From positions 2,569,501 through 2,633,500 of the forward strand of contig NZ_CP048411.1 of NCBI RefSeq assembly GCF_019355055.1: DNA of 64,000 nucleotides. Reading direction: 5' to 3'. The stretch comes from Pseudomonas sp. MTM4. GTDB lineage: Bacteria; Pseudomonadota; Gammaproteobacteria; Pseudomonadales; Pseudomonadaceae. The notes beneath the pieces are model-generated. The model saw nothing but the letters and a program-made list of their open reading frames with translations. It ran no database searches and was not told where the DNA came from. This document shows, one piece after another, positions 1 through 8,475 of this stretch. Position numbers and translations under genes: made by a program. Numbering within the stretch: the stretch's first letter is position 1; each line of letters begins with the position of its first letter.

Positions 1-776
1 ATGCCGGCAGCGATGATGTCGCCTACCGCACGCCCGGCCTTCTCCACCGAGTCGAACGCAGCCAGCAGGACCTTGGCCACTTGCGGCTTGGGCAGCAGTT
101 TGACGGTCACTTCAGTGACGATCCCGAGCATGCCCTCGGAGCCGGTGAACAGCGCCAGTAGGTCGAAGCCGGGCGAATCCAGCGCATCGGAGCCGAGCAC
201 CATGCGCTCACCTTCTACGGTGAGAATTTCCACCTTGAGCAGGTTGTGCACGGTCAAACCGTATTTCAGGCAGTGCACGCCACCCGCGTTCTCGGCAACG
301 TTGCCGCCGATGGAGCAGGCGATCTGCGAGGAAGGATCGGGCGCGTAATAAAGGTCGAAGGGCGCCGCAGCCTGGGAAATCGCCAGATTGCGCACGCCGG
401 GCTGGACGCGGGCGAAGCGACCGGCCGGGTCGACTTCGAGGATCTTGTTGAAACGCGCCATCACCAGCAGGATGCCCTGCTCCAACGGCAGCGCGCCGCC
501 GGACAGACCGGTCCCGGCGCCACGAGCGACCACCGGCACGCCACGCTTGTGGGCCATCTTCAGCAGTGTTTCGACCTGCTCGATGCGTTCGGGCAATACC
601 ACCAGCATCGGTGTGGTGCGGTAGGCGGACAAGCCATCGCACTCGTAGGGCTTCAGATCTTCGCCGCGATGGAGGATGTCCATGTCGGGCAGCTGCGCCT
701 GCAACTCGGCGAGCAATGCCGCCTTGTCGACTTTGGGCAGTTCACCATCGACGCGTTCGTCGTAGAGGATATTCAT
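1..776 (-). CDS. glcD: Glycolate oxidase FAD-binding subunit GlcD (partial)
   Basis: The minus-strand frame is open from the start at 776 to the window edge, so the C-terminal half is missing. The translated N-terminus (NILYDERVDGELPKVDKA) matches GlcD, and the PCMH-type FAD-binding core is visible with GAGTGLSGGALP, YYAPDPSSQ and GSEGMLG motifs. GlcD is the flavin subunit of membrane-linked glycolate oxidase (GlcDEF), which oxidises glycolate to glyoxylate. The ATG at 776 is preferred to one 18 bases upstream (794) because the protein then begins like known GlcD. It is divergent from glcC, with two regulator operators in the gap. Confidence 0.95.
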   Translation of the reverse strand, partial: MNILYDERVDGELPKVDKAALLAELQAQLPDMDILHRGEDLKPYECDGLSAYRTTPMLVVLPERIEQVETLLKMAHKRGVPVVARGAGTGLSGGALPLEQGILLVMARFNKILEVDPAGRFARVQPGVRNLAISQAAAPFDLYYAPDPSSQIACSIGGNVAENAGGVHCLKYGLTVHNLLKVEILTVEGERMVLGSDALDSPGFDLLALFTGSEGMLGIVTEVTVKLLPKPQVAKVLLAAFDSVEKAGRAVGDIIAAG

Positions 777-873
777 GCAGTCGGTGCTCTTCATTGTTCA
801 CCGCCAGCACGGCCAGCTGCGGTGGTTTGCCGCATCATCGGCCCGCCCCACCCCTTCGTCCATCGACAAAACC

Positions 874-888
874 ACTGGTCCTACCAGT
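874..888. promoter_or_regulatory. Putative GlcC operator 1 (glcD side)
   Basis: ACTGGTCCTACCAGT has perfect 6-bp inverted arms around CCT and fits the FadR-subfamily GntR operator pattern TNGTNNNACNA. It lies about 100 bp upstream of the glcD start, in the promoter region. Binding by GlcC is inferred from position and from the matching second copy. Confidence 0.75.
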
Positions 889-981
889 TTCTTTCGAGAG
901 TCTCTTGATGTTTCTAGCCAGAACGCCCGGATATCGGCGGTTTGCGCTTTTTTCCCGAGATCGGGGTTAGACTTTGGCCAA

Positions 982-995
982 ACTGGTCCTACCAG
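982..995. promoter_or_regulatory. Putative GlcC operator 2 (autoregulatory)
   Basis: ACTGGTCCTACCAG repeats the first operator exactly except for the last base. It sits 12 bases before the chosen glcC start, so binding here would block glcC transcription or early elongation. The two sites are 108 bp apart centre to centre, which would permit a loop. Confidence 0.75.
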
Positions 996-1007
996 ATGAG
1001 GAACTCC

Positions 1008-1778
1008 ATGCTGATCGAAAATACTCAGGAACGTCGTCAACTGGCTGACGTGGTCGCCGAGCGGATCGAACGCTTGATCGTCGATGGCGTGCTCAAGGTC
1101 GGCCAGGCGCTGCCGTCCGAGCGCCGCCTGTGCGAAAAGCTCGGCATCTCGCGCTCGGCTCTGCGCGAAGGGCTACGCGTGCTGCGTGGCCGCGGCATCA
1201 TCGAGACAGCACAGGGCCGTGGTTCGCACGTCGCCAAACTGTCCGGCGAACAGGATGCCAGCCCGCTGATGCACCTGTTCAACTCACAACCGCGAACGTT
1301 GTTCGACCTGCTCGAAGTACGCGCGCTGCTGGAAGGCGAGTCGGCACGGCTGGCGGCGCTGCGCGGCACCGACGCCGATTTCATCCTGCTACGCCGCCGT
1401 TACGAGGAAATGCTCGCCGCACACACCGAAGAGGCCGCCGATCCCCGCGAGCATGCGCGCCTCGATCACGCCTTCCATCTGGCGGTCAGCGAGGCCTCGC
1501 ACAATCCGGTGCTGGTGCATACGCTGCAGTCGTTGACCGACCTGATGCTGTCCACCGTCTTCGCCTCGGTGAACAACCTCTACCATCGCCCCATGCAGAA
1601 GCGGCAGATCGACCGGCAGCATTCGCGGCTGTTCCATGCCATCACCGAACGTCTGCCGGACCAGGCCCAACGCGCAGCCCGCGACCACATCCACAGCATT
1701 CGCGACAACCTCAAGGAAATCGAGCAGGAAGAGCAGCGACTGGTGCGGGCGACGATGCGGCTGGAGGGGTGGACCTAA
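1008..1778 (+). CDS. glcC: GntR-family (FadR subfamily) transcriptional regulator GlcC
   Basis: The protein is 256 aa with an N-terminal winged helix-turn-helix (about residues 13-75, with LPSERRLCEKLGISRSALREG-type sequence) and a C-terminal all-helical FCD ligand domain containing the DHAFHLAVSEAS metal/effector segment. It is divergent from glcD, so it is called the glycolate-responsive regulator of the glc genes. The ATG at 1008 has GAGGA five bases upstream. An ATG at 996 would overlap operator 2 and lacks a spaced ribosome site. LldR-like or PdhR-like regulators have the same architecture, and the glcD neighbour decides the call. Confidence 0.87.
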   Translation: MLIENTQERRQLADVVAERIERLIVDGVLKVGQALPSERRLCEKLGISRSALREGLRVLRGRGIIETAQGRGSHVAKLSGEQDASPLMHLFNSQPRTLFDLLEVRALLEGESARLAALRGTDADFILLRRRYEEMLAAHTEEAADPREHARLDHAFHLAVSEASHNPVLVHTLQSLTDLMLSTVFASVNNLYHRPMQKRQIDRQHSRLFHAITERLPDQAQRAARDHIHSIRDNLKEIEQEEQRLVRATMRLEGWT

Positions 1779-1833
1779 AAGCAGCGGCTGTATGCCGGGC
1801 CACGTATCGGTTCGGCTGGCTTTACGTCCGATC

Positions 1834-1916
1834 GTCGGGTCGGTGAAGCGTGACCCGACCTACAGGACCGTAGCCTGAATTAGCCGAAGGCGTAATCCGG
1901 GTTTCCGAAGGCGTAA
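1834..1916. repeat. REP-like palindromic repeats in glcC-ubiC gap
   Basis: GTCGGGTC at 1834-1841 pairs with GACCCGAC at 1852-1859 around a 10-nt loop. It is followed by two direct copies of CCGAAGGCGTAA (1884-1895 and 1905-1916), part of an imperfect hairpin of the TTAGCCGAAGGCGTAA type that recurs between genes in this group of Pseudomonas. The 245-bp gap shows no gene. Confidence 0.55.
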
Positions 1917-2023
1917 CCCAACGAGCAAGCTCATAACGGCCACACCCACGAACACCACGGCCAGCCTTCCAGCGTTCCTTTCTTGCTAGACTCCCGCCTC
2001 TTTCCGTTACCCCGCTACCGCCT

Positions 2024-2563
2024 GTGCCCGAACTTCATGACTGGCTGACCGCCGACCGACTCCCCGCACCGCTCGATCCGCTGCATCATGACTGGCTCTA
2101 TGTCGACAAGGGTTCGCTGACCCGTCGCCTGACGTTGCTGGCCGAAGGCGCTTTCAGCGTGACGCCGCTGCGCGAGGGCTGGCAGGGCCTGCGCGATGAC
2201 GAATGCGCGGCGCTGGGCGTGGCGCCGGGTAGTTCGGGTTGGGTGCGCGAGGTGTACCTGCGCGGGCACGGCGAGGCCTGGGTGTTTGCCCGCAGCGTGG
2301 CGGCGCGCAGTGCGCTGGAAGATTCCGGCTTCGATCTGCAGCGCCTAGGCAGCCGCTCATTGGGCGAACTGCTGTTCAGCGATCAGGCCTTCGCCCGAGG
2401 TCCGCTGGAAACCGTGCGCTATCCCGAGGCTTGGCTGCCCGAAGACTGTCGCCAACCACAACTCTGGGCCCGGCGGTCGAGTTTCAGCCGGGGCCAGCTG
2501 AGCGTGCTCGTCGCCGAAGTGTTTCTGCCTGCCCTGTGGCTGGTGGCGCAGCAAGATCGTTGA
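2024..2563 (+). CDS. ubiC: Chorismate--pyruvate lyase UbiC
   Basis: The 179-aa product converts chorismate to 4-hydroxybenzoate and pyruvate, the entry step of ubiquinone synthesis in the cytoplasm. The chorismate-lyase pattern is visible: [13 protein letters not shown] near the N-terminus, VREVYLRG in the middle and [20 protein letters not shown] at the end. It starts with GTG and lies 41 bp before ubiA, the enzyme that uses its product, as in other Pseudomonas. No strong ribosome site is visible before the GTG, so the exact start is less certain than the gene. Confidence 0.92.
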   Translation: MPELHDWLTADRLPAPLDPLHHDWLYVDKGSLTRRLTLLAEGAFSVTPLREGWQGLRDDECAALGVAPGSSGWVREVYLRGHGEAWVFARSVAARSALEDSGFDLQRLGSRSLGELLFSDQAFARGPLETVRYPEAWLPEDCRQPQLWARRSSFSRGQLSVLVAEVFLPALWLVAQQDR

Positions 2564-2604
2564 ACAGCGGCAGCCAAAACCGCCATTTCGTTAGGAGACC
2601 GCCG

Positions 2605-3498
2605 ATGTATCAAAAGCTTCTGCAATCGAGCAATCGCCTGCATCCGCGCGCCTGGGACTTCATCCAGCTGATGCGCCTGGAGCGGCCCATTGGCACCTAC
2701 TTGTTGCTGTGGCCGACGCTCTGGGCGCTGTGGATTGCCGGTGAAGGCTCGCCCAGCGTGAAGAACGTGGTGATCTTCGTGCTCGGCGTGATCCTCATGC
2801 GCGCCGCCGGCTGCGTGATCAACGATTTCGCCGATCGCAATTTCGACGGCCATGTCAGCCGGACCAAGGGCCGTCCGCTGGCCACTGGCAAGGTCACGCC
2901 GAAAGAAGCCTGGATTCTGTTCGCAGGGCTCGTGGCCCTAAGCTTCGGGCTGGCGTTGCTGACCAACGCGGCGACTGTCTGGCTGTCTTTCGGCGCTCTC
3001 GGCGTTGCCGCGCTCTATCCGTTCATGAAGCGCTACACCTATTACCCGCAGGTGGTGCTGGGCGCTGCGTTTTCCTGGGGCATGCTGATGGCCTTCACCG
3101 CCGAAACCGGCAGCCTGCCGCCGGAAGCCTGGTTATTGTTCATCGCCAACGTGGTCTGGACCGTCGGCTATGACACCTACTATGCGATGGCCGACCGCGA
3201 GGACGACCTGAAGATCGGCATCAAGTCCACCGCCATCCTGTTCGGCGAGGCTGATCGGATCGTCATCGCCACGCTGCAGGGCCTCGCCCTGTTCTGCCTG
3301 ATCCTCGCTGGCGTGCGCTTCGAACTTGGCCAGTGGTTCCACCTGGGCCTGACCGTCGCTGCAGCCTGCTTCGCCTGGGAGTTCTGGACGACACGCTCAC
3401 GCAAGCCGCAGGTCTGCTTCAAGGCGTTCCTGCATAACCACTGGGCCGGGCTGGCGATCCTCCTCGGTATCATCCTCGACTACGCGACCCGCACATAA
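2605..3498 (+). CDS. ubiA: 4-hydroxybenzoate octaprenyltransferase UbiA
   Basis: A 297-aa integral membrane prenyltransferase that joins the polyprenyl chain to 4-hydroxybenzoate. Both aspartate-rich, Mg-pyrophosphate-binding motifs are present: NDFADRNFD (residues 73-81) and DREDD (197-201). About eight hydrophobic segments follow the family layout. The ATG at 2605 has AGGAGA upstream. Reading frames extending further 5' run through ubiC in another frame and are not real. A bidirectional terminator follows the stop. Confidence 0.96.
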   Translation: MYQKLLQSSNRLHPRAWDFIQLMRLERPIGTYLLLWPTLWALWIAGEGSPSVKNVVIFVLGVILMRAAGCVINDFADRNFDGHVSRTKGRPLATGKVTPKEAWILFAGLVALSFGLALLTNAATVWLSFGALGVAALYPFMKRYTYYPQVVLGAAFSWGMLMAFTAETGSLPPEAWLLFIANVVWTVGYDTYYAMADREDDLKIGIKSTAILFGEADRIVIATLQGLALFCLILAGVRFELGQWFHLGLTVAAACFAWEFWTTRSRKPQVCFKAFLHNHWAGLAILLGIILDYATRT

Positions 3499-3501
3499 GA
3501 A

Positions 3502-3534
3502 AGCCCGTCGCGGCGCTGCCGGGACGGGCTTTTC
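3502..3534. terminator. Bidirectional terminator between ubiA and the HbpS-like gene
   Basis: AGCCCGTC (3502-3509) pairs with GACGGGCT (3523-3530) and is followed by a T run. The opposite strand also has a T-rich stretch after the stem. It lies between two convergent genes. Confidence 0.8.
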
Positions 3535-3546
3535 ACTTGGCAGCAC

Positions 3547-3984
3547 TCAGCCGTTCAGCACACGTGCACCGACCTCGGCGACCTGACCGTCCTCGCTCGG
3601 GTGCATGCCGGAAACGCCGATCGCGCCAATCACGCGGCCGTCGTCGATCAACGGAATGCCGCCATCCATAAGGATGGCGTTATGCATCGACAGTAGCCGC
3701 AAGGTCGCCCCGCCGCTGGCGAGAGTTTCCTCGAAACCTTTGGTGGCGCGCTTGAAGGCCGCCGCGGTGGCCGCCTTGCGCTGGGCCACCTCGACGCTGC
3801 CGTGCGTGGCGTGATCCATCCGCTGCAGCAGGACCAGATGACCACCGGCGTCGGTCACGGCGATAACCATCGCCCAGCCGTTGGCCTGCGCATGTGCACG
3901 TGCGGCGTCGACGACGCGGCTCGCCGTTTCCAGACTGATGGGCGGCCCGTAGACCAGCGGGGGTGCCGCAACCTGCGTATTCAT
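3547..3984 (-). CDS. HbpS/GlcG-like (DUF336) protein
   Basis: The 145-aa protein matches the GlcG/HbpS (haem-degrading domain, PF03928) family: ISLETASRVVDAARAHA at the N-terminus, a central VAVTDAGGHLVLLQRMD-type strand and a C-terminal GAIGVSG segment. The family includes haem- and cobalamin-binding accessory proteins, often encoded beside catabolic dehydrogenases, and its catalytic role is generally unknown. It is the last gene of the minus-strand sugar-acid operon, 10 bp after the SDR gene, with GAGGAG before the ATG. A carrier or accessory role for the neighbouring dehydrogenase is only a guess. Confidence 0.8.
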   Translation of the reverse strand: MNTQVAAPPLVYGPPISLETASRVVDAARAHAQANGWAMVIAVTDAGGHLVLLQRMDHATHGSVEVAQRKAATAAAFKRATKGFEETLASGGATLRLLSMHNAILMDGGIPLIDDGRVIGAIGVSGMHPSEDGQVAEVGARVLNG

Positions 3985-3994
3985 CGTGCGCTCC

Positions 3995-4774
3995 TCATGG
4001 CATCGCTTGGCCGCCGTTCACGTCCAGCGTCTGGCCCGTGATATAGCCGCTGCAGGCATGCGAGGCGAGGAACAGGTAAGCCGGGGCCATTTCCTCGGAC
4101 GTACCGAATCGTCCGAGCGGAATGGTGGTGTTCACCTGCGCGCGCGCGGAGTCATCCTTGTCGGCATGGAAAGCCGTATCCACCGTGCCCGGCGCCACCA
4201 CGTTGAAGCGGATGTTGTCACCGGCGAACTCGCGCACCCAGTTGCGCTGCACGTTATGCAGCCAGGCCTTGGCGGCAGCATAAAGGCTCGCGCCGGGGCC
4301 GCCGCCGTTATAGGCCGCAATGGAGCCGGTGGTGATCACCGATGTGCTCTGTCCGCTGGACTTGGCCGATTTACGCAGGTGCGGGATGGCTTCGCGAGTG
4401 ATCAACAGTGCCGAGCGTAGGTTCACGTCGACCATGGCATCGAAAAAAGCATCATCGATTTTCTCAAGCCCGCGCCTTTCCAGCAGCGCGCCGGCATTGT
4501 TGACCAGCACATCAAGCCCGCCGAAACGCTGGACGAAGGCGGTAACGGTGTCGATGCAGTCCTGGCTACGGCTCAGGTCACCAGCAAAAAACGCCGCCTC
4601 CGCGCCATACGCCGACAGTTCGGTCAGCAGCTCATCAAGATTGGTAGGTCGGTTACGCGCAGTGATACCAACTTGCGCGCCGAGCGCAGCAAATGCCTGG
4701 GCGGTGGCCAGACCAATACCCATGGTGGCGCCGGTGATGAGGACGCGCTTGCCCTTGAGGTCGTTGAAATACAT
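3995..4774 (-). CDS. Short-chain dehydrogenase/reductase (SDR)
   Basis: A 259-aa classical SDR with the cofactor motif TGATMGIG (residues 14-21), NNAG, a catalytic Ser in ITTGSIAAY, the YAAAK catalytic Tyr/Lys pair and a C-terminal LDVNGGQAMP end. It belongs to the dgoK-dgoA-tct operon, so it probably oxidises or reduces a sugar acid or sugar lactone upstream of the 2-keto-3-deoxy intermediate. The substrate cannot be read from sequence. AAGGAG precedes the ATG. Confidence 0.85.
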   Translation of the reverse strand: MYFNDLKGKRVLITGATMGIGLATAQAFAALGAQVGITARNRPTNLDELLTELSAYGAEAAFFAGDLSRSQDCIDTVTAFVQRFGGLDVLVNNAGALLERRGLEKIDDAFFDAMVDVNLRSALLITREAIPHLRKSAKSSGQSTSVITTGSIAAYNGGGPGASLYAAAKAWLHNVQRNWVREFAGDNIRFNVVAPGTVDTAFHADKDDSARAQVNTTIPLGRFGTSEEMAPAYLFLASHACSGYITGQTLDVNGGQAMP

Positions 4775-4783
4775 GGTTGCTCC

Positions 4784-6289
4784 TTAGTCAGTGAAAGCGG
4801 GACGGGGTGTGCGGTGCTCACGCCAAAGGCGCAAAAGCGGCGGCAGTAGCCAGACCGCGAGCGTGATCAGGGCCAAGGCAAGGGATACGGGACGCTCGAA
4901 AAAGGCCAGGAAGCTGCCGTTCGAACGCATCATCGAGGTGACGAAGGTTTCCTCCAGCAGCGGACCGAGGACGATGCCGAGAATCATCGGAGCCAGCGGG
5001 AAGTCGTTCTCCTCGAGCAGAAAGCCGAGCACACCGAAGACCAGGATGGTCACCACCGCGAACAGGCTGTTTTCCACCGCGTAGGCACCGACCATGGCGA
5101 ACAGCAGGATCGACGGCATCAGGATGCCCTGCGGAATCCGTAGCACCTGTTTGAACAGCCGCACCGAGAGAAAACCGAACGGAATCAGCATCAGGTTGGC
5201 CAGAAGAAAGGCGAGGAACACCGCATTGATCATGCTGGCGTTGTCGGTGAAGATCGTCGGCCCTGGATTCAGTCCCTTCATCAGCAACACGCCGATGACG
5301 ATGGCGGTCAGCGAATCGCCCGGAATACCGAACACTGTGGCCGGAATGAAGCTGCCGCCGACCGCCGCGTTGTTCGCCGCGGTAGCCGGTGCGATCTGCG
5401 CCACCGCACCTTCATCGGGGTGGTTAGCAGCACCGCGCTGGCGGCGCCCCATCGCATAAGCGATATAGGCGGCGATGTCGGCACCGGCACCGGGTAAAGC
5501 ACCGATCAGCGTGCCGGTCACCGAGCCACGGAGAATGCCGAGCTTGTGCCGCAGCGCATCGCGCAGGGCTTGCAGGTAAAGCGGCTGCTGCGGCACGTGC
5601 GGCAATTCCCGCTCGCTGGCGCTGCGGGTGCAAAAGCGCAGGATCTCGGCGACTGCGAACAGGCCGATGATCACAGGAATGAAGCCGAAGCCGCCGAGCA
5701 GCGCGTCGCTACCGAAGGTAAAACGCGTCTCGCCGGACACCGGGTCGATGCCGACACTGGCCACCAGCAGACCGAGCAGCAAGGAAACTGCGCTGCGGCT
5801 CACCTGCGTACCGCCGACCATGATCGCGGCAGTCAGCCCGAGCGTGGCCAACCAGAAGTATTCGAACGAACTGAAGTTGAGCGCGAAGCGTGCCAGCAGC
5901 GGCGCGCCGAACATCAGCGCGAGCACGCCGATGCTGCCACCAATGGCCGACGTACAGGCGCTGATGCCGAGGATGTACTCGCCCCGCCCGGCCTGGGTGA
6001 AGCGGTAGGCCTGATCGGTGTAGGCCGCCGAGGCGGGTGTACCGGGCATGCGCAGCAATACCGCAGGCAGGTCACCAGCGAAGATCGCCATCGCAGCCAT
6101 TGTCACGATTGCAGCGATGGCAGGTACCGGGTCCATGAAAAAGGTGATCGGCACCATCAGCGCTACCGCTAGCGTGGCCGTGAGGCCGGGAATGGCGCCG
6201 ACCATCAGCCCGTAGAGCGCGCTCACCGCCATGATGCCGAGCACCTTGAAAGTGAACACCTGGCCGAGCGCGTCGAGGATGGCTTCCAT
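4784..6289 (-). CDS. tctA: Tripartite tricarboxylate transporter large permease TctA
   Basis: A 501-aa polytopic membrane protein with the TctA signatures GAIPGLTATLAVALMVPITF near the N-terminus, GALPGAGADIAAYIAYA mid-protein and GIPGDSLTAIVIGVLLMKGLNPGP later. TctA forms the solute pathway of secondary transporters that work with a periplasmic binding protein (TctC) and a small subunit (TctB). It directly abuts tctB. The operon context suggests a sugar acid rather than citrate as cargo. Confidence 0.93.
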   Translation of the reverse strand: MEAILDALGQVFTFKVLGIMAVSALYGLMVGAIPGLTATLAVALMVPITFFMDPVPAIAAIVTMAAMAIFAGDLPAVLLRMPGTPASAAYTDQAYRFTQAGRGEYILGISACTSAIGGSIGVLALMFGAPLLARFALNFSSFEYFWLATLGLTAAIMVGGTQVSRSAVSLLLGLLVASVGIDPVSGETRFTFGSDALLGGFGFIPVIIGLFAVAEILRFCTRSASERELPHVPQQPLYLQALRDALRHKLGILRGSVTGTLIGALPGAGADIAAYIAYAMGRRQRGAANHPDEGAVAQIAPATAANNAAVGGSFIPATVFGIPGDSLTAIVIGVLLMKGLNPGPTIFTDNASMINAVFLAFLLANLMLIPFGFLSVRLFKQVLRIPQGILMPSILLFAMVGAYAVENSLFAVVTILVFGVLGFLLEENDFPLAPMILGIVLGPLLEETFVTSMMRSNGSFLAFFERPVSLALALITLAVWLLPPLLRLWREHRTPRPAFTD

Positions 6290-6775
6290 TTATAGCCCTC
6301 CAAGGTTGGCCAGCACGCCCTGGGGCAAAGGCACGCCCATTACCTGCTGGAAAAAGACATAGAGAAAGCCGACCACGCCAACCGCGCAGACCATCGCGCG
6401 CAGCGGCCGCCCAGTGAAACGGGCACCGAGCCCGGCGACGAGCAGCCAGCCAGTAGGCAGGAAGCCGAGCGGCTCGACCAACAGCAGGAACGCGATCAGT
6501 CCGCCAATCACCAGCCCGAGGCTGAGCCAGTGACCCGGCACGCGGCACCAGTCACACAGACCCAGCCACATCGGGGCGCGTCCGGCCCGCGCGGCCACTA
6601 CGCCCTTGCTACTGAGCACGAGGCCCACCAGCATCAACATCGCGCCGATTATCGACGGGTAAAAACCGGCGCCATACTGGAAGTACGGCGACGCTTCCAT
6701 GCCGCTAGCCACGACGAGCACGCCGAGGCCAAGCGCCAGGTTGAGGATTCCCCAGGTCAGGTCGGACAGTTTCAT
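6290..6775 (-). CDS. tctB: Tripartite tricarboxylate transporter small subunit TctB
   Basis: A 161-aa protein with four hydrophobic segments and the usual TctB length. It lies between tctC and tctA in the conventional order, and its stop is immediately followed by the tctA start. The family is poorly conserved, so position and topology carry much of the call. Confidence 0.88.
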   Translation of the reverse strand: MKLSDLTWGILNLALGLGVLVVASGMEASPYFQYGAGFYPSIIGAMLMLVGLVLSSKGVVAARAGRAPMWLGLCDWCRVPGHWLSLGLVIGGLIAFLLLVEPLGFLPTGWLLVAGLGARFTGRPLRAMVCAVGVVGFLYVFFQQVMGVPLPQGVLANLGGL

Positions 6776-6800
6776 GGCTGCGACTCCGTGCCGGCTGCGA

Positions 6801-7784
6801 TCACATGTTCATCTTGGCGAACAGCGCCTTGACGTCACCGGTGTGCTGCTCAAGATAACGGGCAAAGGCCTCCGAATCACGCCACTGCGGATTGAAGCCG
6901 CGCGCCTTCATCTCGGCCTGCCACTCAGGGTTGGCATAGATCTCCTTCATCGCGGCTTCGAGCTTGGCGCGGACATCCGTCGGCAGCCCTGTAGGCGCGA
7001 CCAAACCGCGGAACGAGCCGAGCTCTAGTTCGAGCCCGGTAGCCTCTTTCAGCGAGGGCACTTCCGGGAAATTTTCCTGCCGCTCGGGACCGAACACCGC
7101 GAGGCTGCGCACCGTGCCGGTCTTGAGCATGGCGTCGGCCTCGGGTAGCGAGCTCGGCACGAAGTCAACGCCGCCGGCGGCCAGATCCTGCATGGCGGCA
7201 GCCGCGCCCTGGCCTGGGATCATCCGCACCTTGCTCATCTCGACACCCCAGCGGTCGAGCAGGGTTGCCACCGCGACCGGCCAGGAGCCGCCGCAGCCGC
7301 CGGCACAAGCGATGGTGTATTTCGCCGGCTCAGCCTTGATCGCGTCCAATGCCTGGTTGACGGTCTTGAATGGCGAGTCGGTGCGAACCTGGAAGCCTGC
7401 CGGGTCGAAGTTGTACTGCGCGATGGGCGTGAAGTCGTTCAGCTCGAAATCGGCCTGCCCCATTTCCTTGTAGTGCGCATAGTTGAACAGCACGCCGAGG
7501 GTATAGCCGTCCGGCTTGGCAGCGACGATGCGGTTGATGCCGACCACACCGCCGCCCTGGCCTAGGTTGAGCACGTTGAACTGCTGGCCGAACTCTTCCT
7601 TGAGGTACTTGGCGAGAATACGTGCGGTGCCATCGGAACCACCGCCGGCGCCCGCCGGGACGACGATGGTGACCGGCCGGGTCGGCCACTCGGCGGCCAT
7701 TGCTGGCAAAGCACTCAGCCCAAATAGCAGGGCCAGTGCGTGGCAGCCTTTGCGGACCCAGCGAGGGGTTGAAGTCATGGACAT
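6801..7784 (-). CDS. tctC: Tripartite tricarboxylate transporter substrate-binding protein TctC
   Basis: A 327-aa Bug/TctC-family periplasmic protein. The N-terminus is a Sec signal peptide ending near PAMA-AEWPTRPV. The mature part starts with the family's WPTRPVTIVVPAGAGGGSDGTAR signature and ends with a typical helix. It captures the solute and delivers it to TctBA. The ATG at 7784 has GGAGA six bases upstream. It is 64 bp downstream of dgoA, and this gap contains a short weak hairpin (7823-7836). Confidence 0.93.
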   Translation of the reverse strand: MSMTSTPRWVRKGCHALALLFGLSALPAMAAEWPTRPVTIVVPAGAGGGSDGTARILAKYLKEEFGQQFNVLNLGQGGGVVGINRIVAAKPDGYTLGVLFNYAHYKEMGQADFELNDFTPIAQYNFDPAGFQVRTDSPFKTVNQALDAIKAEPAKYTIACAGGCGGSWPVAVATLLDRWGVEMSKVRMIPGQGAAAAMQDLAAGGVDFVPSSLPEADAMLKTGTVRSLAVFGPERQENFPEVPSLKEATGLELELGSFRGLVAPTGLPTDVRAKLEAAMKEIYANPEWQAEMKARGFNPQWRDSEAFARYLEQHTGDVKALFAKMNM

Positions 7785-7848
7785 ATCAGCTCTCCTTTTA
7801 TTGTTTTTGAATACAGCTGCAGGCCCGTAAACGGGCGTTGGGATTACC

Positions 7849-8475
7849 TCATTCGGTTTTCAATCGCTCCCAGGCGGCAACGAAAGCAGCGGCGCTACGC
7901 GCCACATCCGAGGCGCTTTGGCCCGGCCTGTAGAGGGCTGATCCCAGGCCGAAACCAGCCGCGCCGGCATCGACGAAAGCGGCCATGTTTTCAGGCGTGA
8001 TGCCACCGACCGGAAGTAGCGGGCAGTCCGGAGGGAATACAGCTCGCCAGGCTTTCACCACGGCAGGACCGCACTGTTCGGCGGGGAACAGCTTGAGCAC
8101 CTGGGCGCCAGCCTCCAGCGCAGCGAAACCCTCGCTCGGCGTGGCCACTCCCGGTGCGCTGATCATCCCGCCAGCACGTGTGGCGCGAATGACCTCCAAA
8201 TTCGTGTTCGGGGAGACGACCAGGCGCCCGCCGGCGGCAGCGACCGCGTTCACCTGGGCCACATCGAGCACCGTGCCGGCACCGACCAGGCAGTCGGCGC
8301 CCAGATCCGCGGCGAGCATTTCGATACTCGCCAGCGCCTGCGGCGAATTCAGCGGTATCTCGATCAGGCGGAAGCCGCTCTCGTAGAGCGCCCGGCCCAC
8401 GGGAAGAATCGACTCTGGCGTGATGCCGCGCAGGATCGCCACCAGGGGTAGCTGGGCCATGAATGGGTCAAGCAC
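7849..8475 (-). CDS. dgoA: 2-dehydro-3-deoxy-6-phosphogalactonate aldolase DgoA
   Basis: A 208-aa KDPG/KDPGal-aldolase-fold enzyme that splits 2-keto-3-deoxy-6-phosphogalactonate into pyruvate and glyceraldehyde 3-phosphate. LPLVAILRGITP, the catalytic-Glu segment EIPLNSP, GAGTV, and the Schiff-base Lys in VLKLFPAEQ are visible. EIPLNSP resembles DgoA more than Eda. The GTG start at 8475 overlaps the dgoK stop and has GAGGAG seven bases upstream. An internal ATG at 8460 lacks such a site. Confidence 0.92.
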   Translation of the reverse strand: MLDPFMAQLPLVAILRGITPESILPVGRALYESGFRLIEIPLNSPQALASIEMLAADLGADCLVGAGTVLDVAQVNAVAAAGGRLVVSPNTNLEVIRATRAGGMISAPGVATPSEGFAALEAGAQVLKLFPAEQCGPAVVKAWRAVFPPDCPLLPVGGITPENMAAFVDAGAAGFGLGSALYRPGQSASDVARSAAAFVAAWERLKTE

